Below, in pieces: positions 27,330 through 39,432 of a stretch of DNA of 64,000 nt (positions are counted from its first letter, which is position 1; every line of letters begins with the position of its first letter). Source of the stretch: Hepsetus odoe (taxonomy: Eukaryota > Chordata > Actinopteri > Characiformes > Hepsetidae); contig CM029367.1 in NCBI GenBank assembly GCA_017165825.1, forward strand, positions 11,656,144-11,720,143. Reading direction: 5' to 3'. The notes beneath the pieces are model-generated. The model made no database searches and was not told the DNA's origin. It saw only the letters and a list, made by a program, of their open reading frames with translations. The position numbers and the translations under genes were made by a program.

Positions 27330-27740
27330 CAGCACCAGATGGACACGGTGTCGAAATTGTCCAAAAGGCTTGGAGAACGCGGGGCGCTGTCAGGCCTGCG
27401 GAGAGAGTGGAATTCTTCAGCAATAAAAGCAGGATTTATTGCCTCTCTACCACAGTCGCAGGTCCTGCCGCCCTGCACTCCGATCAAGAAAAAAATTGCT
27501 CCCCTTTTTCCGATCGAGGCCACTGTCCGTTCCCCTCTCCCGGTGCCTGGCCGCGAGCAGGCTGACAGCGAGCGGCCATCAGAGACGGCATGGTAAAGCG
27601 AAAGCCTTCGCCTCCCCTACCGAGCCAAATGAACCTGCTAAAATAGCTGCTCTCCACAATAGGCTGGGTAATTGAAACCAGAATGTGGAGGATTTGATAA
27701 ATAGCTTGACCCTGAAGGAATGTTAAAGCCATAAATTTTA
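27330..27740. promoter_or_regulatory. Candidate conserved non-coding element
   Basis: A repeat-free block with CpGs throughout, AGCAATAAAAGC and GATTTATTGCC sites (posterior-HOX-like TTTAT cores), CAGGCTGACAGCG with a TGACAG Meis hexamer near 27561, and GGGTAATTGAAACC. Open frames of 78-105 codons overlap on both strands without a domain. I favour regulatory DNA. Confidence 0.35.
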
Positions 27741-27814
27741 AGTGCATTTTGGCCGTGAGTTTTGGGTAAATGCATGTCTGTGCATGTGTCTCAGTGCACA
27801 CACATGTGTACCTG

Positions 27815-27837
27815 TGTGTGTGTGTGTGTGTGTGTGG
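27815..27837. repeat. (TG)n microsatellite
   Basis: TG run of about 11 units. Confidence 0.9.
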
Positions 27838-29927
27838 GTACAGGTCTGTGTTTTTATTATTTTTAATAATAATGGCCTTTTTTCGTCATTTCAGAGTGGG
27901 CAGATACATACACCAAAAACTCAGTGGGCCTTAAAGCACCTTTCCAGTCAGAGATCAAATGGACTATAAATCTTTGCAACTCATGGACTTCTTTAACTTA
28001 CTAGCTGGATTCATGCCTGGGAGAACCATGAGATGCATTTAAAGCATCAAACAAAGCAGTGTCGGCTCATAAGGAGGGGTAGAAATTACACACTTGACAT
28101 GACGATCTGACAACAAAACTGAACCCATAACTGCCACCTGAACTCCATATTGTGTTGTTAGTGTCTACACATGTCAAATGATATATGTTTTCAGTAAAGG
28201 TGCAAATAAAATGTAGCAGCAGGAGTAGTGTCAGTAACAGGAGAAGAGATGTAGCATTCAAATAAATGAGGGTTTAAAAATATATTATGAAGATGACTGC
28301 AATGTAAAACCTGGTGGAATTTGTAAATATGTCTGTACGATTAAAAAGAGAATTTGTTGTCCGACATTATTCTTGGATTTTATTCTATCCCCAGAAATCC
28401 ACATAAAACATTTGTAGTTTTTACCAACATTTCTTAAATTTACAATGCCATTTTTCAATCACTCATTCATCGTTACAGTTACACTTTTCTGCTATTGACC
28501 CCTGTGCTGACTGGTTGATCTGCATTGTCTTCTTCAAAATGCAATACTCCTTATAACTTCAGGGTGAAAGGGCGGGGCTTAACCCTTGCATCATATGAAC
28601 AGAACAGTCTGGGAAATGAAAGGAACACTTTGACATTGTTTACTTTCTAATTCAAACTCTTTTTCAAGTTTTTTATGTTTTGAGATTTGATCTGATGTTG
28701 ATGCCTAATCACACAAAACAAATGTTCATTATCCAAATCTATTTTGATTAATACCAAATAATTACAAAAGGTTTTAGTGAAAACATTATATACTTTCTTT
28801 TTCGCTGGTGTAGTTGAGTCATGGATGGTGGAGCACTACCATGCAGTAGTTCACACCGCTCAAGTGCGATGGACAGAGAAGGCTCAGGTCTGGCCTAGTG
28901 CTGAGTAAACAGTGACCTCCGCGATTTATGGAGCCTGCCAAAGCTAAAGCCAGGGGCCTGTATATTTTCACAATCATAATTGCTTTTTGCAGCTTTTCAA
29001 TCACTGACAGTCCTAGTTTTTGTTTTGTTTTTCACCCTCTTCTAAGCTGAAGTCTTAGAGGTACTGGGTGGGGTTCTCACCTCATCCTTAATGAAGCCTT
29101 AATTTACTCTTTTCCTCTGCCTATTCAACATTTTTTTTTCTGTGTTAAATTTTGCAGTCCTAAAATAAAACATACCACACATGAGAGTGCGCTGCTCATT
29201 GGGTGCTGTGGGGTTTCTCACTTGTTGACAGTCGTTACCTGTGCCCCGGCAGCCCCTTGGCTGGGGAATAAAACGGACTCTATCATGGGCCAGACGCATA
29301 AATATTTCCCTTTCTATTTTCCAAAATAGCTTTTAATTTAACAAGTTTTATTGCTCTAATATTAAGTGCATGTGTTTTACAAGACGCCGTGTCCTCTGAG
29401 TCACCCCCTCAGGTTTGGAGGGGATTTTTTCAAACCCTGTGGAGGAGAGGAAGAGAGGGGGAATGTTTGACTGGGCCTCTTTCAGATACACTCCTCCACA
29501 TCCACTCACCCCTCAGACTCCCTTTTTTTCTTTGAGGAACGGCAGCTCAGTGAGTTAGGGCTTTTTGGGGGGGACGGGTAACTCCCTATTTCTGCTGGCC
29601 GCCTAACTTCTCCCATGTGGTTAGGCGTCCAAGAACCTCCATCTTCATGACTAAGAGGGCCCTATGCAATTGGTATTCCATGTGTAGCAAAAAGCTAAGG
29701 TCAACATGTTCCAAAGTCCAAGATAAAATGGCACAATTGTGTAATGCATTCACATCGGGTCCACCATCCGGCCTGATGTCTTAAGTTCGCTCTCTCAGCG
29801 GATCCACTTGGTAGAACACATGAGTTATGACAAACCGCACAGCTCCCTGACTATGAATTTATCACTGGTGTATGGAGTTTTGAATGAAAGGGGTTAGGCA
29901 GCTTTGTGTGTCTATCTTTCTGTGTCC

Positions 29928-29930
<3 letters not shown>
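27838..29930. other. Unique non-coding sequence
   Basis: AT-rich unique sequence. I see no gene, RNA or transposon in it. Confidence 0.5.
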
Positions 29931-29978
<48 letters not shown>

Positions 29979-29996
29979 TGTGTGTATCATATGCAT
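29931..29996. repeat. (TG)n microsatellite
   Basis: TG run of about 28 units with one TTTG interruption, followed by a short (CATG)n. Confidence 0.95.
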
Positions 29997-32900
29997 GCAT
30001 GCATGTAAGGGAAAGGAGGGGACATGAGGCTTAAGCCAATTCCATAGTACTCAAGATCGTCTCCCCCTGGGGACAAATTGATGTCAAGTTGTGCTGTCTG
30101 TCAAGATTAAGTGTCTGTTTGCTGTCTGTTCACATGAGGCTGGAGCACAATGCGGTTCAAGTTGCTTCACTTCACAAACAAAACATCTTTGCTTTCCCCA
30201 CGTTAAAGGGGGGAAAAAAGAAGAAATGGATGGAAGGAAAATTTTAATCTCACCGCACACTGGCTTCTTCACCCGGACTCTTGGGCTTTTAAATGCAAGG
30301 CTGAATTGGGGGCTTTGCTGGTCATCCTTTACAACTGCATTATCAAAGGGACAGATCCAGCAGCTTTGTTTTCCTGGCTGAGGCTTGTTTTTCCCTCTAA
30401 TCCACCATAGTGGGCTCTAGCTCTTCCACCCCTCCTCACTGCTCAAGAGCAGCGATTGCGTTCTCAGTGCTGTGCTACATGTCACAGGGCTCAGCTGTTG
30501 TAATGTAGCCTTAATAAGTCCGATGGCACTGGAGTCTTCAACAGGAGATAAGTGTGCAGAAAAGACCTTTAAGCTGCAGAGGGGGAAATGATTGGGAACA
30601 CACACATGCACAACAGAGTAAAAAAAAAGTACTTTTTTTTGTGACTATTTAATATAGTTCTTTAAAAGCGTATAATGACTGAGGCCTGCACTTCGTACAA
30701 TATTAATCCGTGTCTATTAGCTTTCACTACATGTGCGATACATGAGCCCTACAGTTCCAGTGCAACCTTAAAAGCTGCAGAGACCAAACTTGTCTCAGCA
30801 GATAAACCAAATTCAGGGAAAACATAACATGATAAACAAGAAAGTGTTTCATGTTTAAAGAGTCTGACTGGAATAATAAACGACAAATTACTGACCACTT
30901 CGGTTTTTGCGGTCTGATCAAATTGAGGAGGCATCTGTTATTGGCCTTTAACGTGAAAGGCTAAGCAAATAAGCGATAAACAGTAATGGTATTCTATACA
31001 GAAACACAACCGATCTGTAAGCATACATCTCCACAGTGTTTTCTTTTTTCAAGTCCTGAAATTCAACATGTCATAAATCTAGGCCTCAGAAAAGGTCTGG
31101 CATGTTTTAAGGTTGCTCTGTCCATAATACCATATAACATAAGCACATTGCAGTTGATTGGTAGACATAAACATTGACGGTGGCTAGGACCCAGTTTAGC
31201 ACCCGCTACAATTCATCTGTAAACTGAAGGGCTGCTGTAAGGGGAAAAAATCAAGGTCTGTCCCTGGAGCAGCATGGCTTTAACCCGGATGGGAGAGAGT
31301 AAAATAGTGGGAGAAAGAGTGAGGTTATTCACTCCTGAGCTCAGATTCACTAAATAATAATTACAAAAAAGATAGAATTTTTTTAAAATCAAGAACAAAT
31401 TCTTGATAATTGATTATCTGAATTTCGTTACTATTAATTCACCAGGTGTCAAAAGACAAATAATGATGCATGAGTGCTTCTTTGAGAAATCTTTAGCTTT
31501 GAGGGGTTTTGGAGAAATAGCCCTCTTTTTTTATCACACCAGGACAGAGAATGGTCTCGTCTTAAGGTTGATTTATAAAATCGAATGACTGGTCTCATTT
31601 TATCAAAACCAAGTTAACATAAATCAAAAAAGAAGAAATACATCACCTAAGATATGTTTACAAAATAGAACAAACTAATTAAATCTCTAGAAATGTGTAT
31701 TTAACAACCAAAGCATATGCAGTGAACCTTGCATACTTTATGCATAGATACTCATGCTCATACTCATATGCATAAAGGTAAGTATCCACCAACCAGAAAA
31801 AAAGGAAAATCTAAACAAGATCTTTGCAGTCAGCAATATAGCCGTAATGCTCTGACCATGTGCATATCCCTCCTCATGCTCTTTCTAAGGTCCACTCAGG
31901 TTACTCACTCATTTAAGTGCTTATTATTTACCTTGAAATTGTGTTTCGGTCATTGACATCCCATTTAGAGCCAGTGACCCTGCTTACACAGGCCCTAATA
32001 AATTCAAAGGTGTTATAGTGGCTAACACTAACATTCTCTAACTTAATCCATCACAGGAGCCTAAAAATGGCCCTCCTCAACTGAACCTTGGCTTACTAAA
32101 AGCTTTTCATGTGAAACGTGCAGACTTGTCGGGGCTAAAGTGGAAAAGGGGTGTTTGGGTGACTTATCAGATGGATTTGTTTCCTTTATAAGTGGACCAG
32201 GGATTTATCTCAAAGATAAACAGTCGGAGGAGGCAAAAGCAGAGGTGGCACAACTTTGAATAGCATCAAATATTTGTGTCCTGTTTCGAGCCTCTGTCTT
32301 CAACTGGAGTCTTAAATCGAATTTTCAAAAAAACGGGGTGTGGAACAATCTTTCTGAAGGTCAAAATCATGGGAAACCTTGTTTTCATTGTTTTTATTTT
32401 AAATAAAGTTTAATAAGGTATATAAACACAATCACTCCACAGTCCATCCAGTGCAAATACCTGCACTTTAGTGGTGTTGTGAAAACCACCTTTTACAAAC
32501 ATCCAGCTATGCAGGCCACAGCAGCTTAGCCCCATCCAAGTTGTATGGATTGTTTCAGCCTGGTTTATTTAAGGGCACCCAAACAGAACAAAAGTCATGT
32601 GTGGGTGTAATTAATAAAAACAGCATTTTAAAATCACGTGGATAAAGATAAATTATAAACTGGATATAAATAGAGTAGAACTGTTTTGAATACTTAATGC
32701 CACATGAAGAGTGTAGGTAGGACTTAAAACAAAATACAGTGCAGGTTATGGACTGAAATGGGATGGGAGTGTGAAGAACTTACACACTTTTTAAAGAAAG
32801 TTTAAAAACTGTTCAGGTTCTGCACCAAATAACCTTTATTTTTAAGAAAATGTAAGTAGAATCAAGAATAAGTGAGTGAATGAGATATAAATGGGTCTTA

Positions 32901-34636
32901 GCACAATTTTGGGACCAAAATTCTTCATTAATTAATGCATCGGCTCCCTTGAGGTCCACTACAGGCCTGAATGGGTCTTCTTGGTAAAATAAATGCTGAA
33001 ATTTAGTGTTCAGCGCTGTGCTGTCAAATGAGTTGCCATAAAGCATCCACAGTTCTGAGGGAGCTGGAGGGAGAGAGTAAGCTTTTTCAGGCTTTAATTC
33101 TTGCTTTAAATGGTAGGTGCTCGATGAACTCCCTGCTGTTTTACTTGGGAAAATATCTTTATCATGCTGAGTTCTATTCCAAATTTTGATCTGTTGCTCA
33201 GAATGTTCCCCTGTAGTCAATCAGCCAGCCTCTCCAATAGATAACCCTTCTTCCTGAAAACTGTCTAAGAACCATAAATTCTAAAATAATTCATCAATTC
33301 AAGACTCAGAAGACCAGCTTTATATCTTTTTTATCTCAACTATAAGTAAGCTCATGCCTGACTGAAACATTTTTTCAGGACATGTAAACCCGTACTACTC
33401 CAAGAGTAAGAGTAACACTTCAAGTTAGAGGAAGTTCATCTAGCTTTTTTACCTTATAGCAAATTAACAAATTACATGTATAAAACAACCTAGTCTGGTT
33501 TTGGGAAACATATCTCAAATAAATGAATTCAAAAAAGAAAAGTCTCTAAATTTAAGTCTTCATTTAAAATGAAGAAAACTAGGTCAAGGAGCAAAGCGTT
33601 TTAAGCCAATCATATCAGGCCTTGACGTCGTTGAAGCTCGTCCATGTTAAAAGTCAATTTCATTCAACATCTGCAAAATGTCACAGGTGTAACACATGCT
33701 GGCTGTGTCCTGACATGTTTCCAATAACTTCTGTTCTTTACTCCTTTCATATTGTTTTTAGCCTACACTGGTGTGGGGGGAGATGTGGGGGAACTGAGGG
33801 AAGCAAAGAAGCAACAGGAACTTAATGAAGGAACGGCAACTTGGGGAACAGGCCAGGTGATCCAGTTCAGCACTTTGAAATTTGATGTTGATTATTGATT
33901 AACCAATAACTGCACTCCCTCAAAATTACACCGCTAACACTCCTAGTACAGAGTGTTACCCTAAATCCAATTGTGGCATTCTCCTCCATGCTTTTTTAAA
34001 ATCCTTTTTACACACAAAACTGAGAGATAAACACAAATACATTTAAACGATCAGTGGATTGATTGTTAAGTGTTTTTTTCCTTCTCTTATTTGTGATAAC
34101 GGGTTGTTTTATTCCAATAACTGTAACATTCTGCTGAGCACCTGTTGGGAACTGCAGACTCGCTTACAATGCAGCAAACATTGCATTAACATAACAACAT
34201 GAATTTTTACTTATCACACATTCGCAAAACAAACACCTCAGATAACTTTAAAAGATTACATTTCACTGCAGCCCGTTTAGTCAGATTCTGAAGAAGAGCG
34301 TGGCATCAAGCCTGCAGCGCAAACCTGTCATCACCCATCAGTAAACAGTTAGACATGCTCTCCACGCTGACTGAACTAAAACTGCTATCAGTGAAATATG
34401 GTAAAAGTGGAAAAAGCTGATCTGGACTTAGCTGCTTAGCTCCTTGTGTAATTCAAAATGCTCAGACTAAAGCAAATATGACACAAAACTCAGGGCTTAT
34501 TTCTTTGTTTTGTAAAACTGTTGTCGAGAAGAAAAGAGCACTTCAGGTTGTACGTTACCATGACTAACATCAGAGCTGTTATTGGTTATATGAGCTTCTG
34601 CCTCTGCATGTGTGATGTGAACATATTAAGAATAAA
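29997..34636. other. Unique non-coding sequence
   Basis: AT-rich unique sequence. The longest frame (135 codons, minus strand, 32813-33220) has no recognisable domain or splice context. I see no RNA gene. Confidence 0.5.
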
Positions 34637-34870
34637 GTGAAAGTGACTACCCTTATCATTGTGAAACACAGCACAGCACAACGCAACAAAATTCAACCTC
34701 TGCGTTTCACCCATACACACGCGTGCAGCAGGGGGCAGCTATTTAAAGCACCCGGGAAGCAGTGACGGTAAGGGTACCTCAGGGAAACCTACTCGTGAAG
34801 GAATTGAACCCTTTTTGAACCTTTGAACCTTTTCAATCCAACTCCCCTAACCACTAGGCCACCGCTGCCC
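34637..34870 (-). mobile_element. tRNA-derived SINE, family 1
   Basis: Read on the minus strand, the right end begins GGGCAGCGGTGGCCTAGTGG, containing a tRNA-like polymerase III A box. The B-box region is degraded (around 34800-34830). The body carries the GGTACC/CTTGAGC-like region seen in sister copies, and the 3' part ends in GTTGTGCTGTGCTGTGTTTC followed by a CACTTTCACTTT tail. It matches 37502-37742 over almost its whole length. Confidence 0.8.
34725..34740 (+). promoter_or_regulatory. CTCF-like motif inside SINE
   Basis: GCAGCAGGGGGCAGCT matches the CTCF core CCASYAGGGGGCRSYR at 14 of 16 positions by eye. The same word occurs at the equivalent place in the SINE copy at 37.5 kb. Confidence 0.4.
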
Positions 34871-35218
34871 AGTTAAGAGAAGGAATAGAAGTGAGGGGTG
34901 ATTGTTCAAATGCTTGCAAGTTAGCGTCAATGGGTTTATAATGATTGGCTTCTTTTCTGTGGAGGCCACTGTTAGGATCTTGAAGGCTTTTTAAAATCAT
35001 TATCATTCCTTTCGATACCCAAATAAAATATTAAGTTTTACTTAATACTTCTGAAGAAAAGCTCTGCCTGGTTCAGCTTTTGGCACAAACGAAGGGCCCA
35101 TAAAAATATCAATCATGTAATTAAAATCATAAAATAAGAGTGAAAAGTTGGAGACTCTTTGCAACTTTCAAGTACAACTGGTCTAACATCTGACAGTGTT
35201 GCATAGTGCTTATTGATT

Positions 35219-35223
<5 letters not shown>
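34871..35223. other. Unique non-coding sequence
   Basis: Nothing recognised. Confidence 0.5.
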
Positions 35224-35285
<62 letters not shown>

Positions 35286-35310
35286 CACACACACACCCAC
35301 CCACACACAT
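35224..35310. repeat. (CA)n microsatellite
   Basis: About 28 perfect CA units, then interrupted CA. Confidence 0.97.
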
Positions 35311-35830
35311 GGGCAGCAAAAAAGTGTAAAAGTGTAGTGTACTCTGAACTATCATTCCTGAATTTATTTCATGGCATTTGACTTGATAACGCTGATAAGC
35401 CGTGAAAAACAACAACAATGTGAAAGAAATAGTTTCCTAGTCTGATGAGCAAGTCAGGGTGCGAAAGTGAAGACGCATTTGGGGAAGTGAGAGGGTGAGA
35501 GCTCATCTTCTCAACAGCCTGCTATTTCTAACCCCATCTATAAGTCTCTCCTGCTGCGAGAATCAACAGCTGCTTCATCTGCGCCATCCACCTCAAAGCT
35601 GGAGAGGAACGGTTCACACGCACCACAACTCAGCACAGTCCACAAAGCAAACTACACACACCCCAAAAGACAGCACAGCAGCACAGTTCATGCAAGGCAA
35701 GTTTATTTACAGTTTTTCATGATTACTCAAAAGTTTTGTATACTGGAACAAGATTCTCAGGAAGACACAACAAATAAATAGAGGTTTATTAAAAGGATTG
35801 TATTAAATACTTTGTGTGTGACTTTACTTA
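35311..35830. other. Unique non-coding sequence
   Basis: Nothing recognised. Confidence 0.5.
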
Positions 35831-35834
35831 TATT

Positions 35835-35881
35835 GTGAGCAAAAAGCATATAAATATTATATATATATGCTTTTTGCTCAC
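35835..35881. repeat. Perfect 18-bp hairpin
   Basis: GTGAGCAAAAAGCATATA (35835-35852) is exactly reverse-complementary to 35864-35881, with an 11-base AT-only loop. Imperfect pairing continues outward into flanking TATAT. It abuts a truncated SINE and may be a fold-back element or an insertion end. Confidence 0.9.
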
Positions 35882-35901
35882 ACTATATATATTGTTTTAT
35901 A

Positions 35902-36066
35902 CTGGGTTCAAACCCCTTACCATTGGGTTGCCCTGAGGTACCCTTGAGCAAGGTACTGTCCCCGTCAGTTCGCTCCTCCCTGCGATAGGCTGGTGACCTG
36001 TCCAGGGTGTGTCTCCGTCCTTTGTCCTGTGTGAGCTGGGATGGACTCCAGCACCCCTCCGTGACC
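35902..36066 (+). mobile_element. Truncated tRNA-SINE fused to a LINE-like 3' tail
   Basis: Starts at a B-box-like GGGTTCAAACCCC and continues CCCTGAGGTACCCTTGAGCA as in the neighbouring SINE. From about 35968 it carries GCGATAGGCTGGTGACCTGT, then TCCAGGGTGT and GGGATGGACTCCAGCACCCC, a tail I recognise from abundant teleost non-LTR elements (L2-like). The head (A box) is missing. Confidence 0.7.
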
Positions 36067-36070
36067 TAGT

Positions 36071-36240
36071 GGGGCAGTGGTGGCCTAGTGGTTAGGGAGT
36101 TGGCCATAGACTCAGCAGATTGTGGGTTCAAGCCCCTTACCAATAGATTGCCCTGAGGTACTCTTGAGCAAGGTGCTATCCCTGTCACTGCTCCCTGGGC
36201 GCTTTCATGTGAACACACAAGAGCACAGCACACCCTGATA
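36071..36240 (+). mobile_element. tRNA-derived SINE
   Basis: A box TGGCCTAGTGG (36081-36091) and B box GGGTTCAAGCC (36124-36134) are 33 bases apart, as in tRNA-type polymerase III promoters. The body CCCTGAGGTACTCTTGAGCA and CACTGCTCCCTGGGCGC is the common fish SINE body. It starts within a few bases of the preceding copy. Confidence 0.85.
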
Positions 36241-36927
36241 TGTGAATCCTGTATTCAGTGAGAAAACTGTAATCCTCTCTAAACAAGCTAAAGAGAGTTT
36301 TTCCCTCTAGATTATTACAACCACATGATGAAAGTGAAGTCAAAATGCAACTTGTACATGACATAATGCAAATATAAACACCACGTCATGTTTGGTGGCA
36401 GTCGTGTTTCTGTATTCCTCTCAGCTATGTAGTTCAGCAAATATGTTCTTACATTCTGATAAATCTGCTAATAATGTGTTCAGCAATTTTGTACAGTGTG
36501 AAAAACACGGATTATTATGTGCCAGGTATTTTGATGTAAGTATGAGGTTTTGTGATGCTGAAGCCCAGGTTGCATTTTGCTCACAATATAAGGCTTTCAA
36601 AATGTGTTTACAGTTTTGAGAAGCATGTTGAAGCATTTGTGAAGCAGAGTTCGATTTCAAGCATTTGATAACAACTCTCTGTCACACCTTTCATACACGT
36701 CAGTCATTTACACAAATCGTCCAAATACATCACTTCAGATCCCAAAATTTCTGCAGCTCCAACAAATGTATCAGCATGTTTTCTTTCGTTCACTTTTCTT
36801 TCACTCCCTCTTCCTGAATCATCTCTTCATAACATTGACTTTTTCTCACTTTATGCGAGGTCAAAGTTGTCATTCTAGCATCCAAACAGCATCAAAACTG
36901 CTGCCCCATTTAAGGTGGAATTTAAAA
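36241..36927. other. Unique non-coding sequence
   Basis: AT-rich, nothing recognised. Confidence 0.5.
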
Positions 36928-37135
36928 TTCTTACGTTTACGTTTTACGGCATTTAGCAGACACTCTTATCCAGAGCGACTTACATTTCCTAATTACAGGG
37001 ACAGTCCCCCTGGAGCAATTCAGGGTTAAGGGTCTTGCTCAGGGACCCAGTGGTGGTAGTGCTAGAGGTGGGATTCAAACCGGGGACCTCTTGTTCCGTA
37101 GGCAAGTACCCTACCACTAGACCACCGCCACCCTA
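36928..37135 (-). mobile_element. tRNA-derived SINE, family 2
   Basis: On the minus strand it begins with GGTGGCGGTGGTCTAGTGG (A box) and GGTTTGAATCCC (B box). It ends in GTAAGTCGCTCTGGATAAGA, then GTGTCTGCTAAATGCCGTAA and AACGTAAACGTAA. This is the very common teleost SINE tail carrying TGTAA-like repeats. Confidence 0.88.
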
Positions 37136-37204
37136 GCATTCTTCAGCCTTGCAGACCTCCCCTGACTGACAATAAACTGTCCGAACTGTTAGCTGAACTA
37201 ACCA

Positions 37205-37350
37205 TTTGCATTTACATTAACTGCATTTAGCAGACGCTCTTCTCCAGAGCGACTTCCAGTTCCTGACTACAGGGACAGTCTTCCAGGAGCAACTTGGGGT
37301 TAAGAATTTTGCTCAGGAACCCAATGGTGGCAGTGCTGGAGATAGGGAGG
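37205..37350 (-). mobile_element. Partial tRNA-SINE, family 2
   Basis: Same tail (GCAGACGCTCTTCTCCAGAG on the plus strand) and body as 36928-37135 but truncated before the promoter boxes. Confidence 0.8.
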
Positions 37351-37501
37351 TATCCTACCAAAAGTCTAACCAAAAATCTCCTGCACAAGACATTTATCCT
37401 CTGAATCCCTTTTGAATGTGTAGATAAGTTTTATAAGCTATAGTTATGCAGAGTGTATTTGTGTGTGTGTGTTTTTCACCTATATTGAAAGTGAAAAAAA
37501 A

Positions 37502-37742
37502 GCGAAAGTGACAACCCTTGTCATTGTGAAACACAGCACAGCACAACACAATTAAATTCAACCTCTGCATTTCACCCATACACACACATGCAGCAGGGGG
37601 CAGCTATTGAAAGCACCCAGGAAGCAGTGACAGGGACAGTACCTTGCTCAAGGGTACCCCAGGGCCACCTACTTGTGAGGGAATCAATCCCACAATCTTC
37701 GAATCCAGGGCAACTCCCTAACCACTAGGCCACCGCTGCCCC
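37502..37742 (-). mobile_element. tRNA-derived SINE, family 1 (best copy)
   Basis: On the minus strand: GGGCAGCGGTGGCCTAGTGG with A box, a B-box region near 37690-37705 (GATTCGAAGATTGTGGGATT), the GGTACCCTTGAGCAAGGTAC body, the CTCF-like word (plus strand 37590-37605) and the 3' segment TTGTGTTGTGCTGTGCTGTG. It is a close sister of 34637-34870. Confidence 0.85.
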
Positions 37743-37743
37743 T

Positions 37744-37912
37744 AAACCTCTGCATTTAACCCATGCACACAAACACAAACCGTGCAGCAGCGAGCAGTGG
37801 AGCAGTGATTGGGACAGTACCTTGCTCAAGGGCACCTGAGGTAAGGAGTTTGAGCCCACAGTCTTCTGTTCCTGTGGCCAACTCCCTAACCACTAGACCA
37901 CCGCTGCCCCAA
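37744..37912 (-). mobile_element. tRNA-SINE, family 1, shortened, tandem with previous copy
   Basis: On the minus strand it begins GGGGCAGCGGTGGTCTAGTGG and carries the B-box and GTGCCCTTGAGCAAGGTAC body, then stops at AATGCAGAGGTT without the pentamer tail. It abuts the preceding copy head to tail, suggesting insertion or tandem duplication. Confidence 0.8.
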
Positions 37913-38931
37913 ATGCCATGGCACACGCTCATGATAGGAGCTCAGTTCATCAGTTCATCACTGCAACATGGGATTTAATCTGACAAATCTTACAGAAAAT
38001 TGTAACTTTCATGCTGAAGGATCCCCAACATGTACTTATTTACTGCTGTATTATATATTTTTCCTGATGGTAGCTGAGATTGTGTCTGAGAAGGTTTCTT
38101 CACAGTTGGACTGAGACACGTCTGAGTGACCCCAAGCTTTCACTTATTACAGTTTAGGTGTTGTTAATCACATCTCAGCCACTGGGGTGAACGAGAGTGA
38201 TGTCACTTAAAGCTCTCAAAAAGAAAAACATTAGTGAATGAAATAAAACACCAGTCCTGCTGATGTCAGACTGATGTTTAAACCTGCTGGGAGAGAGCCC
38301 TGACCTCACCCTTACAGATCAGATCAGACTTTTCATTCTGGGTGCATAAAGACTTAAAGGGCCTGCTAAAGATCATTACAGTACTGAGGGGCTGTCATGC
38401 TTCGTCGTTCTGCCGTCCTGTCTTTACTCTATGATGGCAGGTTGTGATGGGCAGCGCTGCTGTGAGAATAAATAAATGAAGAGGTCAGAGGTTTATCACT
38501 CCACTGCCCTGCCAGTGGAATTTGTGGCTCTGTGTCTTGTCTCAGCTTGCAGCTCACATATTTACCTCGAAGAGTCACGACCTTTCCCCTACTGTCCCTG
38601 TCACAAACACACAAATACACACGCACACAGCGGCTGGACAATAGCGAGTTTATTAGTGATGCAGTCAGTATGAGACCGTTTCACTTTCCTGCATGACTTT
38701 AGGAGTCATGTGTTTTAATACTTGTGAAAGGCTGTGTGTGACAGATGTACTCAGCGCTTCATGGCGATTATTAACACGCTCATAATTTATTCGCTGTAAA
38801 CTCTCCCGGTAGACTCTCATCCAGTTCACACTGAGGAGGATCAGATAAAGTGCTGAAATACTGAAACACCTCCACAGAGTACTTACAGCACACCAAAAGA
38901 GTATTATATACAGTATTACATCTGAGGCAAC
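37913..38931. other. Unique non-coding sequence
   Basis: No gene is recognised. Confidence 0.5.
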
Positions 38932-39062
38932 AGATGACCATGATCAGAAGGTTGTGGGTTCAAGTTCCAGTCCAGTAGGTTAATCTGAGGTACCTTTGAG
39001 GAAGGTACCATCCCCATCATTGCTTCCTAATTGTGACTGCTCACTGCTCCACTGTGTGTGTG
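38932..39062 (+). mobile_element. SINE fragment, plus orientation
   Basis: GGTTGTGGGTTCAAGTTCC (B box) is followed by CTGAGGTACCTTTGAGGAAG and CACTGCTCCACTGTGTGTGTGAAAC. It is a diverged family-1 body without the A box, and lies 600 bases left of the pentamer satellite. Confidence 0.7.
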
Positions 39063-39091
39063 AAACAGTTTGTTGTTGCAGCATCTAAAAG

Positions 39092-39136
39092 CATCTATCC
39101 ATCCATCCATCCATCTATCCATCTATCCATCTATGC

Positions 39137-39174
<38 letters not shown>

Positions 39175-39180
39175 GTATCT
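39092..39180. repeat. (ATCC)n / (ATCT)n tetranucleotide repeat
   Basis: About 5 ATCC units pass into ATCT units. Confidence 0.95.
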
Positions 39181-39384
39181 GTTTTATTTTTTTAAATCTG
39201 TTTAATTTTCCTCCTTTTACCAGAACAGCAGCACAAGTGCTTTATTGTAGAGCAGCAATCTCTTACTCTCTCTCACTCGCTCATTAAAGAAGAACCCAAC
39301 ACGACCAGTGGAAAAGATCTCTGCAGGTGAGAGGAGAACAGCCTGATATCTGAAGCTCCTCCAGCAGTATGACCTTCAGAGAAG

Positions 39385-39432
39385 AGAGAGGGAGAGAGAG
39401 GGAGAGAGGGAGAGAGAGAGAGAGAGAGAGAG
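39385..39432. repeat. (GA)n-rich repeat
   Basis: GAGAGAGG units. Confidence 0.9.

Noticed and set aside
32813..33220. 135-codon minus-strand frame
   Set aside because: No domain, AT-rich context, no supporting exon structure.
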